DNA of 64,000 nt from Natrarchaeobaculum sulfurireducens (GTDB taxonomy: Archaea > Halobacteriota > Halobacteria > Halobacteriales > Natrialbaceae): the NCBI RefSeq assembly GCF_003430825.1, contig NZ_CP024047.1, positions 930,001-994,000 on the forward strand. Reading direction: 5' to 3'. Position numbers and translations under genes: made by a program. This document shows positions 15,797-25,290 of this stretch, one piece after another. The notes under the pieces are model-generated. The model was given only the letters and a program-made list of their open reading frames with translations. It was not told where the DNA came from and ran no database searches. The number at the start of each line of letters is the position of its first letter. Positions within the stretch are counted from its first letter, which is position 1.

Positions 15797-16771
15797 TCAG
15801 GACGTCGGGCGTCGTGTCCGGTCGACGTCGATCTCGAGTTCATCGGCGACCGACGCGAGACGGTCCGTCCGCACCTCCTCGACGTACGTCTCGATCGTGG
15901 CGAGGATCGGCGGTGAGAGCTCCCCCCGTGCCGTCTCGAGTCGCTCGCGTTCGGTCTCGACGCGCGAGCGAAGGTAGGTTGCCCCACGTCCCTCTTCGTC
16001 GGGGTCGGGTGCCGGCGTGAATCGATTGGCGACGAGCCCCCGAACCGATAGCCCCTGCTCGTCGAGTCGGTCGATCGCCCGCTCCGTCTCCCGAATCGAC
16101 AGCGAGTCGGGGTTGAACACGAGGAAGAACGCGGCGTCTTCCCGGAGCATCCGTCCGGCGTCCTCGAAGAACTCTTTGCGCGCTCGCAAGTGCGCCAGCA
16201 CGGGATCTCCCTCGAGAACGCGACGAGGCTCCCGGCCACCGATCGCGGCCTTCTCGAAGAGATCGATGCTCTTTCGTCGTTTCGCCAGCAGCCGATCGAT
16301 CCACCCCTCGAGGTACTCCGGCAGCGAGAGCAGTCGCAGGGTGCCACCGGTCGGTGACGTATCGAAGACGATGCGGTCGTAGGCGTCGCCGTCTCGCATC
16401 ACGTCGACGAAGCGATCGAACAGGGCCGCCTCGTAGGCACCGGGGGTTCCGTGGGCCATCTCGATCTGCCGATCGACTGCGTTGACCATCGCCGCCGACA
16501 CCTGATCCGAGAGCTTTCGCTTGACGTCCTGGAGGTGTCTCGAGACCTCCTCGTCGGGGTCGATCTCCATCGCCGAGAGGTGTTCGACTCCCTCGACGGC
16601 TCTGGGATCGTCGTCGAACGACTGCTCGAAGAGGTCGCCAACGGAGTGCGCCGGGTCCGTCGAGACGAGCAGCGTCTCGAGCCCCGCCGCGGCACACTTG
16701 TACGCGTACGCCGAGGAGACGGTCGTCTTGCCGACGCCGCCTTTGCCGCCGAAGAAGACGTATCGATCCAT
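15797..16771 (-). CDS. ArsA/Get3-family ATPase
   Basis: A 324-residue deviant-Walker P-loop ATPase. GGKGGVGKTT at residues 8-17 is the ArsA/MinD-type P-loop with the signature Lys, LVSTDPAHS is the switch I region, and FDTSPTGGTLRLLSLPEYL is the Walker B/switch II region. No Cys triad for arsenite is visible, so a tail-anchored-protein or other chaperone role is more likely than arsenic export. The frame continues upstream as shadow sequence of the partner gene; ATG 16771 shares ATGA with that gene's stop. Confidence 0.88.
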   Translation of the reverse strand: MDRYVFFGGKGGVGKTTVSSAYAYKCAAAGLETLLVSTDPAHSVGDLFEQSFDDDPRAVEGVEHLSAMEIDPDEEVSRHLQDVKRKLSDQVSAAMVNAVDRQIEMAHGTPGAYEAALFDRFVDVMRDGDAYDRIVFDTSPTGGTLRLLSLPEYLEGWIDRLLAKRRKSIDLFEKAAIGGREPRRVLEGDPVLAHLRARKEFFEDAGRMLREDAAFFLVFNPDSLSIRETERAIDRLDEQGLSVRGLVANRFTPAPDPDEEGRGATYLRSRVETERERLETARGELSPPILATIETYVEEVRTDRLASVADELEIDVDRTRRPTS

Positions 16772-17067
16772 CAGAAGTGATACTGCTGTCCCTTTCGCTC
16801 GACGAGCGTACTGCGGTCCCACAGGCGTCGTTCCCACGCCTCGAACTCGTCTTGTAAGTACGGTAGGAGTTCTGCCGTGTAGTACGACACCGGCGACGGA
16901 ACGCCGAAGGCGTCGGGGAAACAGGCGAGCATGAACTCGTCTTCTAGGTCCTCCGCTTCGGCCTCGATCTTCTCGTACGCCGGGTGTGAGATCATCCCGT
17001 GATAGAGCCCCCGGAGCCACTCTTCGAGTGTGGCTCGATAACTGGCGATCCGCTCGGCGAGTGTCAT
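16771..17067 (-). CDS. Small partner protein of the ArsA-like ATPase, unknown function
   Basis: A 98-residue protein, mostly helical, with aromatic-rich segments (YRATLEEWLRGLYHGM, then SYYTAELLPYLQDEFEAWERR). It starts at ATG 17067, 27-30 nt after a TTTTTTCACG box, and its stop overlaps the ATPase start by ATGA, so the two are translationally coupled. I do not recognise the family by function; the linkage suggests it works with the ATPase. Confidence 0.75.
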   Translation of the reverse strand: MTLAERIASYRATLEEWLRGLYHGMISHPAYEKIEAEAEDLEDEFMLACFPDAFGVPSPVSYYTAELLPYLQDEFEAWERRLWDRSTLVERKGQQYHF

Positions 17068-17304
17068 CGTCGGTCATGCTCGTGCGTGACGTGAAAAAAG
17101 TGTCGCGGCCCGGCCGCCCGAAGTGGTCGGGTCCGTGAGCCGAGGGCAGCCGGGCGGACGCCTATCGACCCGAGTTCTCGGTGCGTCGAAGCCGCTGAAA
17201 TCTGATTTAGTAGTGCGGTATGTAGTTTATGATGGTGCCATCACCGTCCAATGGGTCGGGCGTGAGTCGACGCTTCTTTTCCTCGGAAGCCCCACGTGGT
17301 GTGT

Positions 17305-18639
17305 ATGCACACGACGATCCCGGTTACCGTCCTCTCGGGAAGTCTGGGGGCTGGAAAGACGACGCTGCTCAATCACCTGTTGCGAACCGCCGGTGACCGC
17401 GACCTCGCCGTCCTGGTCAACGATATGGGCGACGTGAACGTCGACGCCGACCTCGTCGCCGAGGGGTCGGACCTCGACGTCGAAGGGGGCGTCGCGGAGC
17501 TCTCGAACGGGTGTATCTGCTGTGAACTGCAAGCGGACCTCGAGACGGCCGTCGTTCGGCTGGCTCGCGAGCGGGAGTTCGATCACCTGATCGTCGAATC
17601 CTCGGGCATCTCCGAACCGGCACCCGTCGCACGGCTGTTCACCACAGCATCGAGAGTCGCCGCGCGGTACGAGATCGACGCGCTGGTCACCGTTCTCGAT
17701 ACGCGGCTCTTCCTCGACGCCTTCGCGGGCCAAGACGTGCCCGAACGCCACGGTGAGGCGGACGACGAGGATGTCCGTCCGCTCTCCGATCTGCTGATCG
17801 AGCAACTCGAGGTGGCGAACGTCGTCCTGTTAAACAAGACAGACTGCTGTGAGCCGGACGAACTCGAGGAGGCCGAGGCGCTGGTCGAGGCGCTCCAGCC
17901 GGACGCGACGACGATCCGGACGGAGTTCAGCGCCGTCGACCCGGATCGACTCCTCGGACTCGAGCGATTCGACCCCGATCGGATGGGCGAACTCGCCGGC
18001 TGGCAGCGGGCGCTCGCCGAGGTCGACGACCACCACGAGGGTGAGGGCCACGACGGGCACGAACGCGAGGACCACGAGGACGACGGGCACGAACGCGAGG
18101 ACCACGAGGACGACGAGCACGAACACGGGGGTCACGAGCACGGCCATGAACACGACGGCCACGACGAGCACCATCACCGCCACCCGGACGAGGTCTACGG
18201 TGTCGACTCGTTCGTCTTCCGGGCGCGTCGGCCGTTCCACCCCGGGCGGTTCGCGACGTTCCTGCGGGACCTCCCTGCCGGGATCGTCCGATCGAAGGGG
18301 ACCGTCTGGATCGCCGGCAACGATGGCAAGGTCGACGTCTCACAGGCCGGTCCCTCGATCCGGGCGACCGTCCGCGGGCCGTGGATCGCTTCGCTCCCTG
18401 CGGTCGATCAGGACCTTTACCGGTCGAATCGGCCGGGACTCGAGTGGCACGACGACCACGGCGACCGGCTGACGGAACTCGTGTTCATCGGGACCGAGTA
18501 CGACGAGTCCCGGCTTCGCGGACAACTCGAGTCGTGTCTGGTCGACGACGAAGAGTGGGGGGCGGCGTCGCTCGAGGACTCGAATCAGTTCCCAGTCGAA
18601 CAGGGTGAGGAGGCCGTGGTCCGCGAGCCAGCCGACTGA
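17305..18639 (+). CDS. CobW/COG0523 GTPase metallochaperone with histidine-rich insert
   Basis: A 444-residue G3E-family GTPase. SGSLGAGKTTLLNHL at residues 11-25 is the P-loop, ELSNGCICC carries the metal-binding CxCC (C70, C72, C73), and LLNKTDC is the NKxD motif. Residues about 238-293 form a His/Asp/Glu/Gly-rich insert with more than twenty His, partly built from two identical 10-residue repeats. A CobW C-terminal domain follows. Such proteins deliver zinc or another metal; cobalt chelation is also possible given the cobalamin genes, but they are 11 kb away. I prefer ATG 17305 to the GTG three codons earlier. Confidence 0.9.
   Translation: MHTTIPVTVLSGSLGAGKTTLLNHLLRTAGDRDLAVLVNDMGDVNVDADLVAEGSDLDVEGGVAELSNGCICCELQADLETAVVRLAREREFDHLIVESSGISEPAPVARLFTTASRVAARYEIDALVTVLDTRLFLDAFAGQDVPERHGEADDEDVRPLSDLLIEQLEVANVVLLNKTDCCEPDELEEAEALVEALQPDATTIRTEFSAVDPDRLLGLERFDPDRMGELAGWQRALAEVDDHHEGEGHDGHEREDHEDDGHEREDHEDDEHEHGGHEHGHEHDGHDEHHHRHPDEVYGVDSFVFRARRPFHPGRFATFLRDLPAGIVRSKGTVWIAGNDGKVDVSQAGPSIRATVRGPWIASLPAVDQDLYRSNRPGLEWHDDHGDRLTELVFIGTEYDESRLRGQLESCLVDDEEWGAASLEDSNQFPVEQGEEAVVREPAD
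18052..18111 (+). repeat. Two identical 30-bp tandem repeats coding for the His-rich insert
   Basis: 18052-18081 and 18082-18111 are identical and in frame, each coding for ten residues with three His. A third degenerate unit follows. Expansion by slippage is likely. Confidence 0.85.
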
Positions 18640-18656
18640 CCGGCGGAGAAAGCGAC

Positions 18657-19829
18657 CTACGATTCCGGCTCGAACGCGACGAGTCGATTCTCGAAGCCGT
18701 CGACGACGAAGATTCGGCCGGCGCCGACGGCGACGCCGCCGTAGGTCGTCGCGTGGTGGTCGTCACCGACCCGGAACACCTCGCCGCTTGAGGCCAGGCC
18801 GGGGCCGTCGCGATCGACCGCGAGCAGGTCGTCGTCGGCCATCAAAACGGCATCGCCGACGATCGCGGGCTGACCACGGTAGATCTCGTTTCCTGCGCTG
18901 ACTTCCCAGGCGGCGTCGCCGTCGGCGACCGACCGCGCTGAGAGCCCGTTCCGGGCGAGCGTGTAGACGTGTTCGTCGGCGGCCGCGATCGCCCCCCAGC
19001 CGCCGCGGTCGATCCGCCAGCGTTCCGTACCATCAGCCTCGACCGCGACGGTCTCGTGCACGCCGAGTGCGACGATCGCGCCGTCGATCGCGACGGGGCT
19101 CGAGATCGCACCGTGGAGGTCGACGCGCCAACGTTCGGTCCCGTCGTCGGGGTCGAGACAGACGAGGGCGTCGTGGTCGGGGACGGCCACCGCATCGGCG
19201 GTCACCGCGGGGGCGATCGTCGACGTGAGGTCGTCCGCGTCGGGGACGTTGTACTCGTCGTAGGCGAGTTGGTCCAGTTCGGTCCGCCACAGGATTTCAC
19301 CCGACTCGACGGCGAGACACGCCTCTTGCGTGCGACAGACTACCCGCCCGTCGGCGACGCTCGGTGCAAAGGGTCGACTCTCGAACTCGAGTGTCCAGTG
19401 CGCTTTGCCATCCTCGAGATCGAGCGCTCGTAACCGGTCCGGATCGTCGAGGCGGTGCTCTGGAACGAGTACCACGTCGTCGGAGACGGCGAGTCCCGCC
19501 GCGATTCGCCCCTCGAGAATCCGGTGCCACCGCTCGGTTCCGTCGCGTGCCTCGAGCGACCGGACGCTGTCAGAGGCAGCGAGGAAGACGGCGTCCGTCG
19601 CAACGATGGGGGGAACGTACGGCCAGCGGTCGGTCGGGGCCGTCCACGCCGTGGCGACTGATCCGGGGACCGTTCGGTCGAGCGCGGCGTTTCGGTTCGT
19701 CGCGTCGTAGCCAAGTTGTGTCCACTCCCCGGAGAGGTTCGGCGTTCGGTCGTCGGGGGCTGCACAGCCAGCGACGACGCCTGCACACGCCACAGCGGCC
19801 GACGTGAGCATCGTTCGTCTGGAAGGCAT
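18657..19829 (-). CDS. PQQ-type beta-propeller lipoprotein
   Basis: A 390-residue secreted lipoprotein. The N-terminus MPSRRTMLTSAAVACAGVVA has a twin-arginine pair and a lipobox ending in Cys (VVAGC), so Tat export and lipid anchoring on the outer face are expected. The mature part has repeated blades containing DGTERWR, LDLEDGKAHW, SGEILWR and DGDAAWE, typical of PQQ-like/YVTN repeats. No quinoprotein catalytic residues are evident, so a scaffold role is more likely than dehydrogenase activity. The long upstream frame is not used. Confidence 0.85.
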   Translation of the reverse strand: MPSRRTMLTSAAVACAGVVAGCAAPDDRTPNLSGEWTQLGYDATNRNAALDRTVPGSVATAWTAPTDRWPYVPPIVATDAVFLAASDSVRSLEARDGTERWHRILEGRIAAGLAVSDDVVLVPEHRLDDPDRLRALDLEDGKAHWTLEFESRPFAPSVADGRVVCRTQEACLAVESGEILWRTELDQLAYDEYNVPDADDLTSTIAPAVTADAVAVPDHDALVCLDPDDGTERWRVDLHGAISSPVAIDGAIVALGVHETVAVEADGTERWRIDRGGWGAIAAADEHVYTLARNGLSARSVADGDAAWEVSAGNEIYRGQPAIVGDAVLMADDDLLAVDRDGPGLASSGEVFRVGDDHHATTYGGVAVGAGRIFVVDGFENRLVAFEPES

Positions 19830-19988
19830 CGTTCTGACGTTATCCTCTGTGAGAATATCCGTTCCGGTGCTCTCGTCTCGACTTCCGGCTACACGTACTC
19901 GCCCCGTCCGTCGAACGCACCTTCTGACTCGCTCGGGTGCTCGGGCGTCAGGGAAATGGCTAAGTGAGCCACGTTCGCTGTTCTTGCT

Positions 19989-20213
19989 ATGACAGGGCCC
20001 GACGGCGAACGCGAGGGATTCAAAGCTGGACTCGAGTCTTCGGACGGCCATCCGGTAGTATTGGTTCTCATCAATGCCGTGCTCTCGGTGACGTTCGCCT
20101 GGCTGCTCGTCTGGGGGGCGTCGTTCGTCGATATCGTCCAGTTCTCGCTCACGAACGTCGCGGGCGTCGCGATCGCCGTCTTCGTCTTCACCTTCGTCGT
20201 GAGTCGACCCTGA
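19989..20213 (+). CDS. Small haloarchaeal membrane protein
   Basis: A 74-residue protein with a charged N-terminus (about 22 residues) followed by two hydrophobic segments, VVLVLINAVLSVTFAWLLVW and VAGVAIAVFVFTFVV. The topology suggests a hairpin in the membrane with both ends on the cytoplasmic side. The function is unknown. It is divergent to the lipoprotein gene and 95 nt upstream of the spermidine-synthase-like gene. Confidence 0.65.
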   Translation: MTGPDGEREGFKAGLESSDGHPVVLVLINAVLSVTFAWLLVWGASFVDIVQFSLTNVAGVAIAVFVFTFVVSRP

Positions 20214-20307
20214 AGGCGGATTCACTCGGCGGCGTGCGCTCGATCCGACCAGTTTCTGTGTCCGTGTTGAGGCGACAGGTACTCACCGCCCGACCTGTTC
20301 CGTTTGG

Positions 20308-21909
20308 GTGATGGAGTTGCGGCCCGTCGCCGGCTACCGACCGACCAAGCCCGAACTCGCGGTGTTCGTCTCTGGGATCACCAGCATGGGCCTCGAGATC
20401 CTCGCGGTCCGTATCGTCGCCCCACAGTTTGGCAGCCATATCTACACTGTCGGCGGTATTCTCACGGTGTTTCTAATTGCGTTGAGTCTCGGCTACTGGC
20501 AAGGCGGCAAGCGTGCCGGCGGTGCGAGCAATCGCGAGATGAGCTGGATCATGCTCGCGACGGCCGTCTACGTTGCCGTCGTGATCTACGCGAGTGACCT
20601 CCTGTTGACGTACACGTCGACGCTCGCGTTGCCACCGCGGTACGCCTCGCTACCCGCCGTGATCCTCCTGTTCGGCCCGCCGACGTACCTGCTCGGGTTC
20701 ATCAGCCCCTACGCGGCCGAACTCTCGCACAAACAGGGCACCGGTGAGGCGTCGGGCCACGTCTACGCGCTGGGGACTATCGGCAGCATCGTCGGCGCAG
20801 CGGCGACTACGTTCGTCCTCATCCCCGCACTGAGCGTCGACGCGATCGGCCTGCTGTTCGGTGGTGCCCTCGTCGGAACAGCCGTCGCCCTTCTGGCACC
20901 TGATCTCACGCGACGATCGGCCGTCTCGAGCGTGCTCGTCGTCCTCTTGCTCGTCGGCGCGGCGGGGGCGACCCCCGTGGACGTCGACTACCGCGGCGAC
21001 GTCGTCTCCGAGACCCAGACACCACATCAGCAACTCGAGATCGTCGATGACGGCACAGAACGGACGATGTACCTAGACGGTGCCAGACACAGCGCGATGG
21101 ATCTCGAGGACCCCGAGCGACACGTCTTCACCTACACGAAGTATTTCCACCTGCCGATGCTCATGGCCGACGACCCCGACGACGTCGACCGAGTGCTGTT
21201 CGTCGGCGGCGGTGGCTACACCGGCCCACAGGACTTCGCCGACCGCTATGACGCCCACGTCGACGTCGTCGAAATCGACCCCGAGGTGACCGCCGCCGCC
21301 GAGGCGTACTTCGGCCTCGAGCCCGACCGCGAGGACATTTCGATCTACGAAGCGGACGGCCGCCAGTTCCTCGAGGGCACGAACGACACCTACGACGTGA
21401 TCGTCCTCGACGCGTACAAGCAGGATCAGGTTCCGTTTCACCTGACGACCGTCGAGTTCATGGAGCTGGCCACGGAGCGACTGGCTGACGATGGCGTCCT
21501 CCACGCGAACGTCATCTCTTCGCCGTCCGGTCCGGCCGCCGAGTTCTACCACGCCCAGCATCGAACGATGGCGTCGGTCTTCCCAGATACCTACAGCTTC
21601 CGGACAGCTGACTCGAGCGCGGTCCAGAACATCCAGGTCGTCGCGACGAACGAGCCGACGGGGTTCTCCGACGCCGACCTCGCCGAGCGAAACGACGCTC
21701 GCGATCTCGGCGTCGATCTCGAGGGGGCGATCGACAACCGGATGGCCGATCCCGACACCGAGGACGCGCCGGTGCTTCGAGACGACCGCGGCGAAGTCGA
21801 CAGTCTGCTCGATCCCATGCTCGGCCAGCGGTACGTGATCGAGGAAACCGACGGCGAACCCTACGATGACGCCACCGAGACCGCTGTGATCGGAGAAGAG
21901 CGGTCCTGA
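20308..21909 (+). CDS. Membrane-fused spermidine-synthase-like protein
   Basis: A 533-residue protein with two parts. Residues about 15-225 hold seven or eight transmembrane segments (FVSGITSMGLEILAVRIVAP at the start). Residues about 240-470 are a Rossmann domain of the polyamine synthase fold, with VLFVGGGGYTGPQDF, VDVVEIDPEV and VIVLDAYKQDQVPFHLTT. The aminopropyltransferase Asp region is partly kept, but the substrate is unknown; the membrane part suggests a lipid or surface substrate. The start is GTG 20308 or ATG 20311, differing by one residue. Confidence 0.82.
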   Translation: MMELRPVAGYRPTKPELAVFVSGITSMGLEILAVRIVAPQFGSHIYTVGGILTVFLIALSLGYWQGGKRAGGASNREMSWIMLATAVYVAVVIYASDLLLTYTSTLALPPRYASLPAVILLFGPPTYLLGFISPYAAELSHKQGTGEASGHVYALGTIGSIVGAAATTFVLIPALSVDAIGLLFGGALVGTAVALLAPDLTRRSAVSSVLVVLLLVGAAGATPVDVDYRGDVVSETQTPHQQLEIVDDGTERTMYLDGARHSAMDLEDPERHVFTYTKYFHLPMLMADDPDDVDRVLFVGGGGYTGPQDFADRYDAHVDVVEIDPEVTAAAEAYFGLEPDREDISIYEADGRQFLEGTNDTYDVIVLDAYKQDQVPFHLTTVEFMELATERLADDGVLHANVISSPSGPAAEFYHAQHRTMASVFPDTYSFRTADSSAVQNIQVVATNEPTGFSDADLAERNDARDLGVDLEGAIDNRMADPDTEDAPVLRDDRGEVDSLLDPMLGQRYVIEETDGEPYDDATETAVIGEERS

Positions 21910-21986
21910 CGGAAAAGTGGTAAGCGCCGAACAGTGGGGTGACGGTGCACGCGTTGGAGGGACGGACCGGAGTGAGCCGAGAGCGG

Positions 21987-22409
21987 CTACTCGTCGTGTC
22001 CGCCGGTGACGACGACCGGTCGGTCGGCGCTGAGGATGACCGACTGGGTGACGCTCCCGAAGACGGCTTTCCCGACCGGCGAGCGCTTTCGCCCGCCGAG
22101 AACGATCGCATCGACGTCGAACTCCTCAGCCGAGTCGATGATGTCGGCTTCCGTGTCACCGCTGTCCTCGAGGACGGTGACGTCGACGCCCGCTTCCTCG
22201 AGGCGTTCTTTGGCCCGCCGGACGGAGCCGATCCGCGAGGCGGACTTGAACTGCTGGAACTCCTGTGGCAGCTCCTCGCTGTCGTCGGTGAAGACGAACA
22301 GGAGGTGGGCCTCGACGTCGTCGCTCGCATGCGGGATAGAGGTGACGTACTCCGCCTGTGCGAGCGCGCGGTCTTCGTTGGTGTCGACTGGAACAAGAAC
22401 GCGGTACAT
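21987..22409 (-). CDS. Universal stress protein (UspA family)
   Basis: A 140-residue single-domain USP. It starts [13 protein letters not shown] and ends with the nucleotide-binding signature [20 protein letters not shown] followed by the RPVVV strand. The ATP-binding G-2x-G-9x-S/T pattern is intact, so an ATP-binding type is likely. The upstream frame to 22454 is promoter sequence: ATTTATAATT at 22431-22440 lies 26 nt before this ATG. Confidence 0.9.
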   Translation of the reverse strand: MYRVLVPVDTNEDRALAQAEYVTSIPHASDDVEAHLLFVFTDDSEELPQEFQQFKSASRIGSVRRAKERLEEAGVDVTVLEDSGDTEADIIDSAEEFDVDAIVLGGRKRSPVGKAVFGSVTQSVILSADRPVVVTGGHDE

Positions 22410-22430
22410 AGCGATGTGTTCGTAAAGCCG

Positions 22431-22440
22431 AATTATAAAT
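22431..22440 (-). promoter_or_regulatory. TATA box of the universal stress protein gene
   Basis: ATTTATAATT on the minus strand, centred about 26 nt upstream of ATG 22409. A strong haloarchaeal TATA match that fixes the start. Confidence 0.65.
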
Positions 22441-22574
22441 CCGTCCGTTAGCACCCCTGTACGTCGTCGAACGTGTGCGAACCGGTCGTGTGCCCGGCCG
22501 TCACGGCTGAATCGGTGCGTCTCGAACCCACTCGAGCGAGCAGCCTTATGTGGGCCGGGGACGACCCTCGAACT

Positions 22575-23702
22575 ATGTCAGGAGACGTGCTCGAGCGCGA
22601 CCTCTTCGATCGTGCGCCGGACGATCGAATTCAGGTGCTCGACGCCGAGGGACACGTGGTCGAACCGGACCTAGAGCCCGACCTCGAGACGGAAACGCTG
22701 CGCTCGATGTACCGGGACATGCGCTTTTGTCGACGCTTCGACGAGCGAATGATCAGTCTACAGCGGCAGGGACGGATGGGGACCTACGCCTCGCTTGCGG
22801 GCCAGGAAGGGTCACAGATCGGATCGACGTACGCGCTCGCCGACGACGACATGGTTTCGTTTCAGTACCGTGAACACGGCGCGCTCGTCGCCCGAGAGTT
22901 GCCCTGGGAGTACGTCCTCTACTGGATGGGCCACGAAGACGGGAACGCGGCGCTCGCCGACGTAAACGTCTTTCCGCTGAACATCTCGATCGGCGCACAC
23001 GTCCCCCACGCGGTGGGCTGGGCGTGGGCCTCGAAACTCAAGGGTGACGGGGCGGCATCCGTCGTTCACTTCGGCGAAGGCTCGACGTCGGAGGGCGACG
23101 TCCACGAGGCGATGAACTTCGCGGGCGTCTTCGATACGCCGACCGTCTTCTTCTGTAACAACAACCAGTGGGCGATCTCGATACCACGCGAACGTCAGAC
23201 GGCCAGTGCGACCATCGCACAGAAAGCGACCGCCTACGGCTTCGACGGCATCCAGGTCGACGGGATGGATCCCCTCGCAACCTACGTCGTCACGAAAGCG
23301 GCACGCGAGAAAGCCCTCGCGAGCGACGGCGAGCGACCGCGCCCGACGCTTATCGAGGCCGTCCAGTACCGGTTCGGCGCTCACACGACGGCCGACGATC
23401 CATCGGCCTACCGCGACGAGGCCGAGGTCGAGCGCTGGCGCGAGCGCGACCCCCTCGAGCGATTCGAAACCTACCTCCGCGAGCGATGGATCCTCGACGA
23501 CGATCAACTCGACGCCATCGACGAAGAGATCGAGACGACGCTCGAGGGCCTGATCGACCGCGCCGAGGCGGCTGACGCCGATCCGTCAGCGATGTTCGAG
23601 CACGTCTACGAGGAACCGACACCGCGGCTCGAGGAACAACGTGAGTCTCTCGAGGCGCTGCGGGCCGAACATGGAGACGACGAGTTACTCGACTACGAGT
23701 AA
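22575..23702 (+). CDS. Thiamine-diphosphate E1 alpha subunit of a 2-oxoacid dehydrogenase
   Basis: A 375-residue E1 alpha protein of the pyruvate / branched-chain 2-oxoacid dehydrogenase type. Features are [31 protein letters not shown], the [13 protein letters not shown] loop and [20 protein letters not shown] leading to CNNNQWAIS (diphosphate and Mg binding), and a [18 protein letters not shown] phosphorylation-loop-like segment. The frame is open to 22473, but ATG 22575 fits a TTATGTGG box about 30 nt upstream. No E1 beta, E2 or E3 gene is adjacent, so the partner must be elsewhere. Confidence 0.88.
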   Translation: MSGDVLERDLFDRAPDDRIQVLDAEGHVVEPDLEPDLETETLRSMYRDMRFCRRFDERMISLQRQGRMGTYASLAGQEGSQIGSTYALADDDMVSFQYREHGALVARELPWEYVLYWMGHEDGNAALADVNVFPLNISIGAHVPHAVGWAWASKLKGDGAASVVHFGEGSTSEGDVHEAMNFAGVFDTPTVFFCNNNQWAISIPRERQTASATIAQKATAYGFDGIQVDGMDPLATYVVTKAAREKALASDGERPRPTLIEAVQYRFGAHTTADDPSAYRDEAEVERWRERDPLERFETYLRERWILDDDQLDAIDEEIETTLEGLIDRAEAADADPSAMFEHVYEEPTPRLEEQRESLEALRAEHGDDELLDYE

Positions 23703-23779
23703 CTCTATCGATCGATACATAAAGAACACAGTAGCACAGGCGAACGGCTATACTATCGTCGTCCCGACCCACGCTCGAA

Positions 23780-24283
23780 ATGCAACTCGAACAGCGGTCT
23801 CGAACGACGGAGGCCGACTGGAGCGGCACGATACCGAACGCATTCGACGGGCGAATCGTGGGCGTTGTCGTCGTACTCGCGGGACTCGCGGCGTCGCTGA
23901 ACGTTCCCTACGGTGGGCTTTCGCTCGGTGTCGCCGCGTTCGTTCTCCTTCTCGCTGGTGGTGTCATCGGACACGTCCTCGGCGAACGGCAGTTACGTCG
24001 GCTTACCGACGGACTCGTTGCACACTGGAGTGCGGCTGGCGGCACCGTCGACGGCGTGACGCGGTCTGCAAACGGCATGCGAACCGAATGGACGGTCCAC
24101 ACGTCGGTCGGCGACGTGACGGTCGGTGGTATCGCACTCGTTCCCATCGCTCGCCTTTCAGTAGAGTATCAGGGCGTCGGTGATTCGGTCGACGCCAGTG
24201 ACGCCGAGGCGAACTTCGACACGATCGCAGACGAACTCTACGAAGAAATTTTCGAGTTCGGAGCCTCCGCTCGCGGTCGTTGA
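23780..24283 (+). CDS. Haloarchaeal membrane protein of unknown function
   Basis: A 167-residue protein. Two hydrophobic segments at about residues 27-70 (GVVVVLAGLAASLNVPYGGL, then a Leu/Gly-rich helix) are followed by a soluble alpha/beta domain with GVTRSANGMRTEWTVHTSVG and an acidic tail. No family with known function is recognised. It is preceded by a TATACTAT element about 30 nt upstream and stands alone between E1 alpha and the R2-like oxidase. Confidence 0.65.
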   Translation: MQLEQRSRTTEADWSGTIPNAFDGRIVGVVVVLAGLAASLNVPYGGLSLGVAAFVLLLAGGVIGHVLGERQLRRLTDGLVAHWSAAGGTVDGVTRSANGMRTEWTVHTSVGDVTVGGIALVPIARLSVEYQGVGDSVDASDAEANFDTIADELYEEIFEFGASARGR

Positions 24284-24324
24284 CCGTCCGCGACGAACTC
24301 GGACAGCCTGGGTCGGCGGTGAAA

Positions 24325-24330
24325 TTTAAT
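24325..24330 (+). promoter_or_regulatory. TATA box of the R2-like oxidase gene
   Basis: TTTAAT is centred about 27 nt before ATG 24355, consistent with a leaderless transcript. Confidence 0.6.
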
Positions 24331-24354
24331 AGTTGGCTGGTGTAGGCTGGCTCC

Positions 24355-25290
24355 ATGTCAACATCCTACACCCCATCGGACGTGATGGACCGGGAGTCGC
24401 GCTCGAATCGATACTACCGAAACGCCGTCGAACGCCACTGGGACCCCGGCGAGATCGACCTCGAGGCTGACGCCGAGAACTTACTCGCACACGTCGAGGC
24501 AACCCCCGACTACGATCAGCGTCGATGGGACCAGACCGTAAACGGCATCGCGAAGTTCGGCGCGGGTGAAGACGCCGTCACGGAGGACCTCGCGCCACTG
24601 GCGACGGTGCTCGAGGACATCGATGACCAGCTGTTTCTGACGACCCAATTGTACGAGGAGGCCAAACACGCCGACTTCTTCGACCGGTACTGGCGCGAGG
24701 TGATCTGGACCGTCGAGGACGAACTCGGCTGGGACCGGTCGAACCCCCGCGACGAAAAGTGGTTCAACGAGCCCTACCTCGAACTGTTCGACCGGAACAA
24801 GAACGCCCAGTTCCGACTGCTCGAGGCGGACACCCCCGAGAACCGTGCGAAGGCTTACTGTCACTATCACCTCACCGTCGAAGGAATTCTCGCCCAGACG
24901 GGCTACTACGGGATGCAGACCTCCTACGGCGGTGAGTTCGAGGCGCTCCCTCATCTGCCGGGACTCGTCGAGGGTTTTACGAAGATCAGAAGCGACGAAG
25001 GTCGCCACGTCGGCTTCGGCATGAACCAGCTCAAGACGCTCATTCGTGAGGACGGCGTCGATCCCAAGCTAATCGAGGAGACGGTCCACGACCTCCTCCC
25101 ACTCGTCCAGGGGATCACCGAAGACGACCGGTTCCAACCCAACGACCCGGACGAACAGGTCGGCCTCGAGCAGGGCGAACTGGCCGCTTACGCGGTCGAC
25201 AAACACACCGACCGGATGCGACAGATCACCGACGCCGCAGCCGACATTCCAGACGTCGAAGAGTTGGTACGACTCGACGGCGACGATTGA
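24355..25290 (+). CDS. R2-like ligand-binding oxidase (ribonucleotide reductase beta-like)
   Basis: A 311-residue ferritin-like di-metal protein of the R2lox group (often annotated as RNR beta subunit). Metal ligands can be assigned as E72 (GEDAV), E102 and H105 (YEEAKH), E176 (LTVEG), E215 and H218 (DEGRH). The Val and Tyr that form the family's ether crosslink are at V75 and Y171 with the expected spacing to E72 and E176. This favours R2lox over a true class I RNR subunit. R2lox proteins assemble Mn/Fe cofactors and bind a long-chain fatty acid; the fatty-acid genes downstream fit that. Confidence 0.85.
   Translation: MSTSYTPSDVMDRESRSNRYYRNAVERHWDPGEIDLEADAENLLAHVEATPDYDQRRWDQTVNGIAKFGAGEDAVTEDLAPLATVLEDIDDQLFLTTQLYEEAKHADFFDRYWREVIWTVEDELGWDRSNPRDEKWFNEPYLELFDRNKNAQFRLLEADTPENRAKAYCHYHLTVEGILAQTGYYGMQTSYGGEFEALPHLPGLVEGFTKIRSDEGRHVGFGMNQLKTLIREDGVDPKLIEETVHDLLPLVQGITEDDRFQPNDPDEQVGLEQGELAAYAVDKHTDRMRQITDAAADIPDVEELVRLDGDD

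Noticed and set aside
16772-17077. Extension of the ArsA-like protein into its upstream neighbour
   Set aside because: Arg-rich shadow of the 98-residue partner gene; the P-loop follows ATG 16771 directly.
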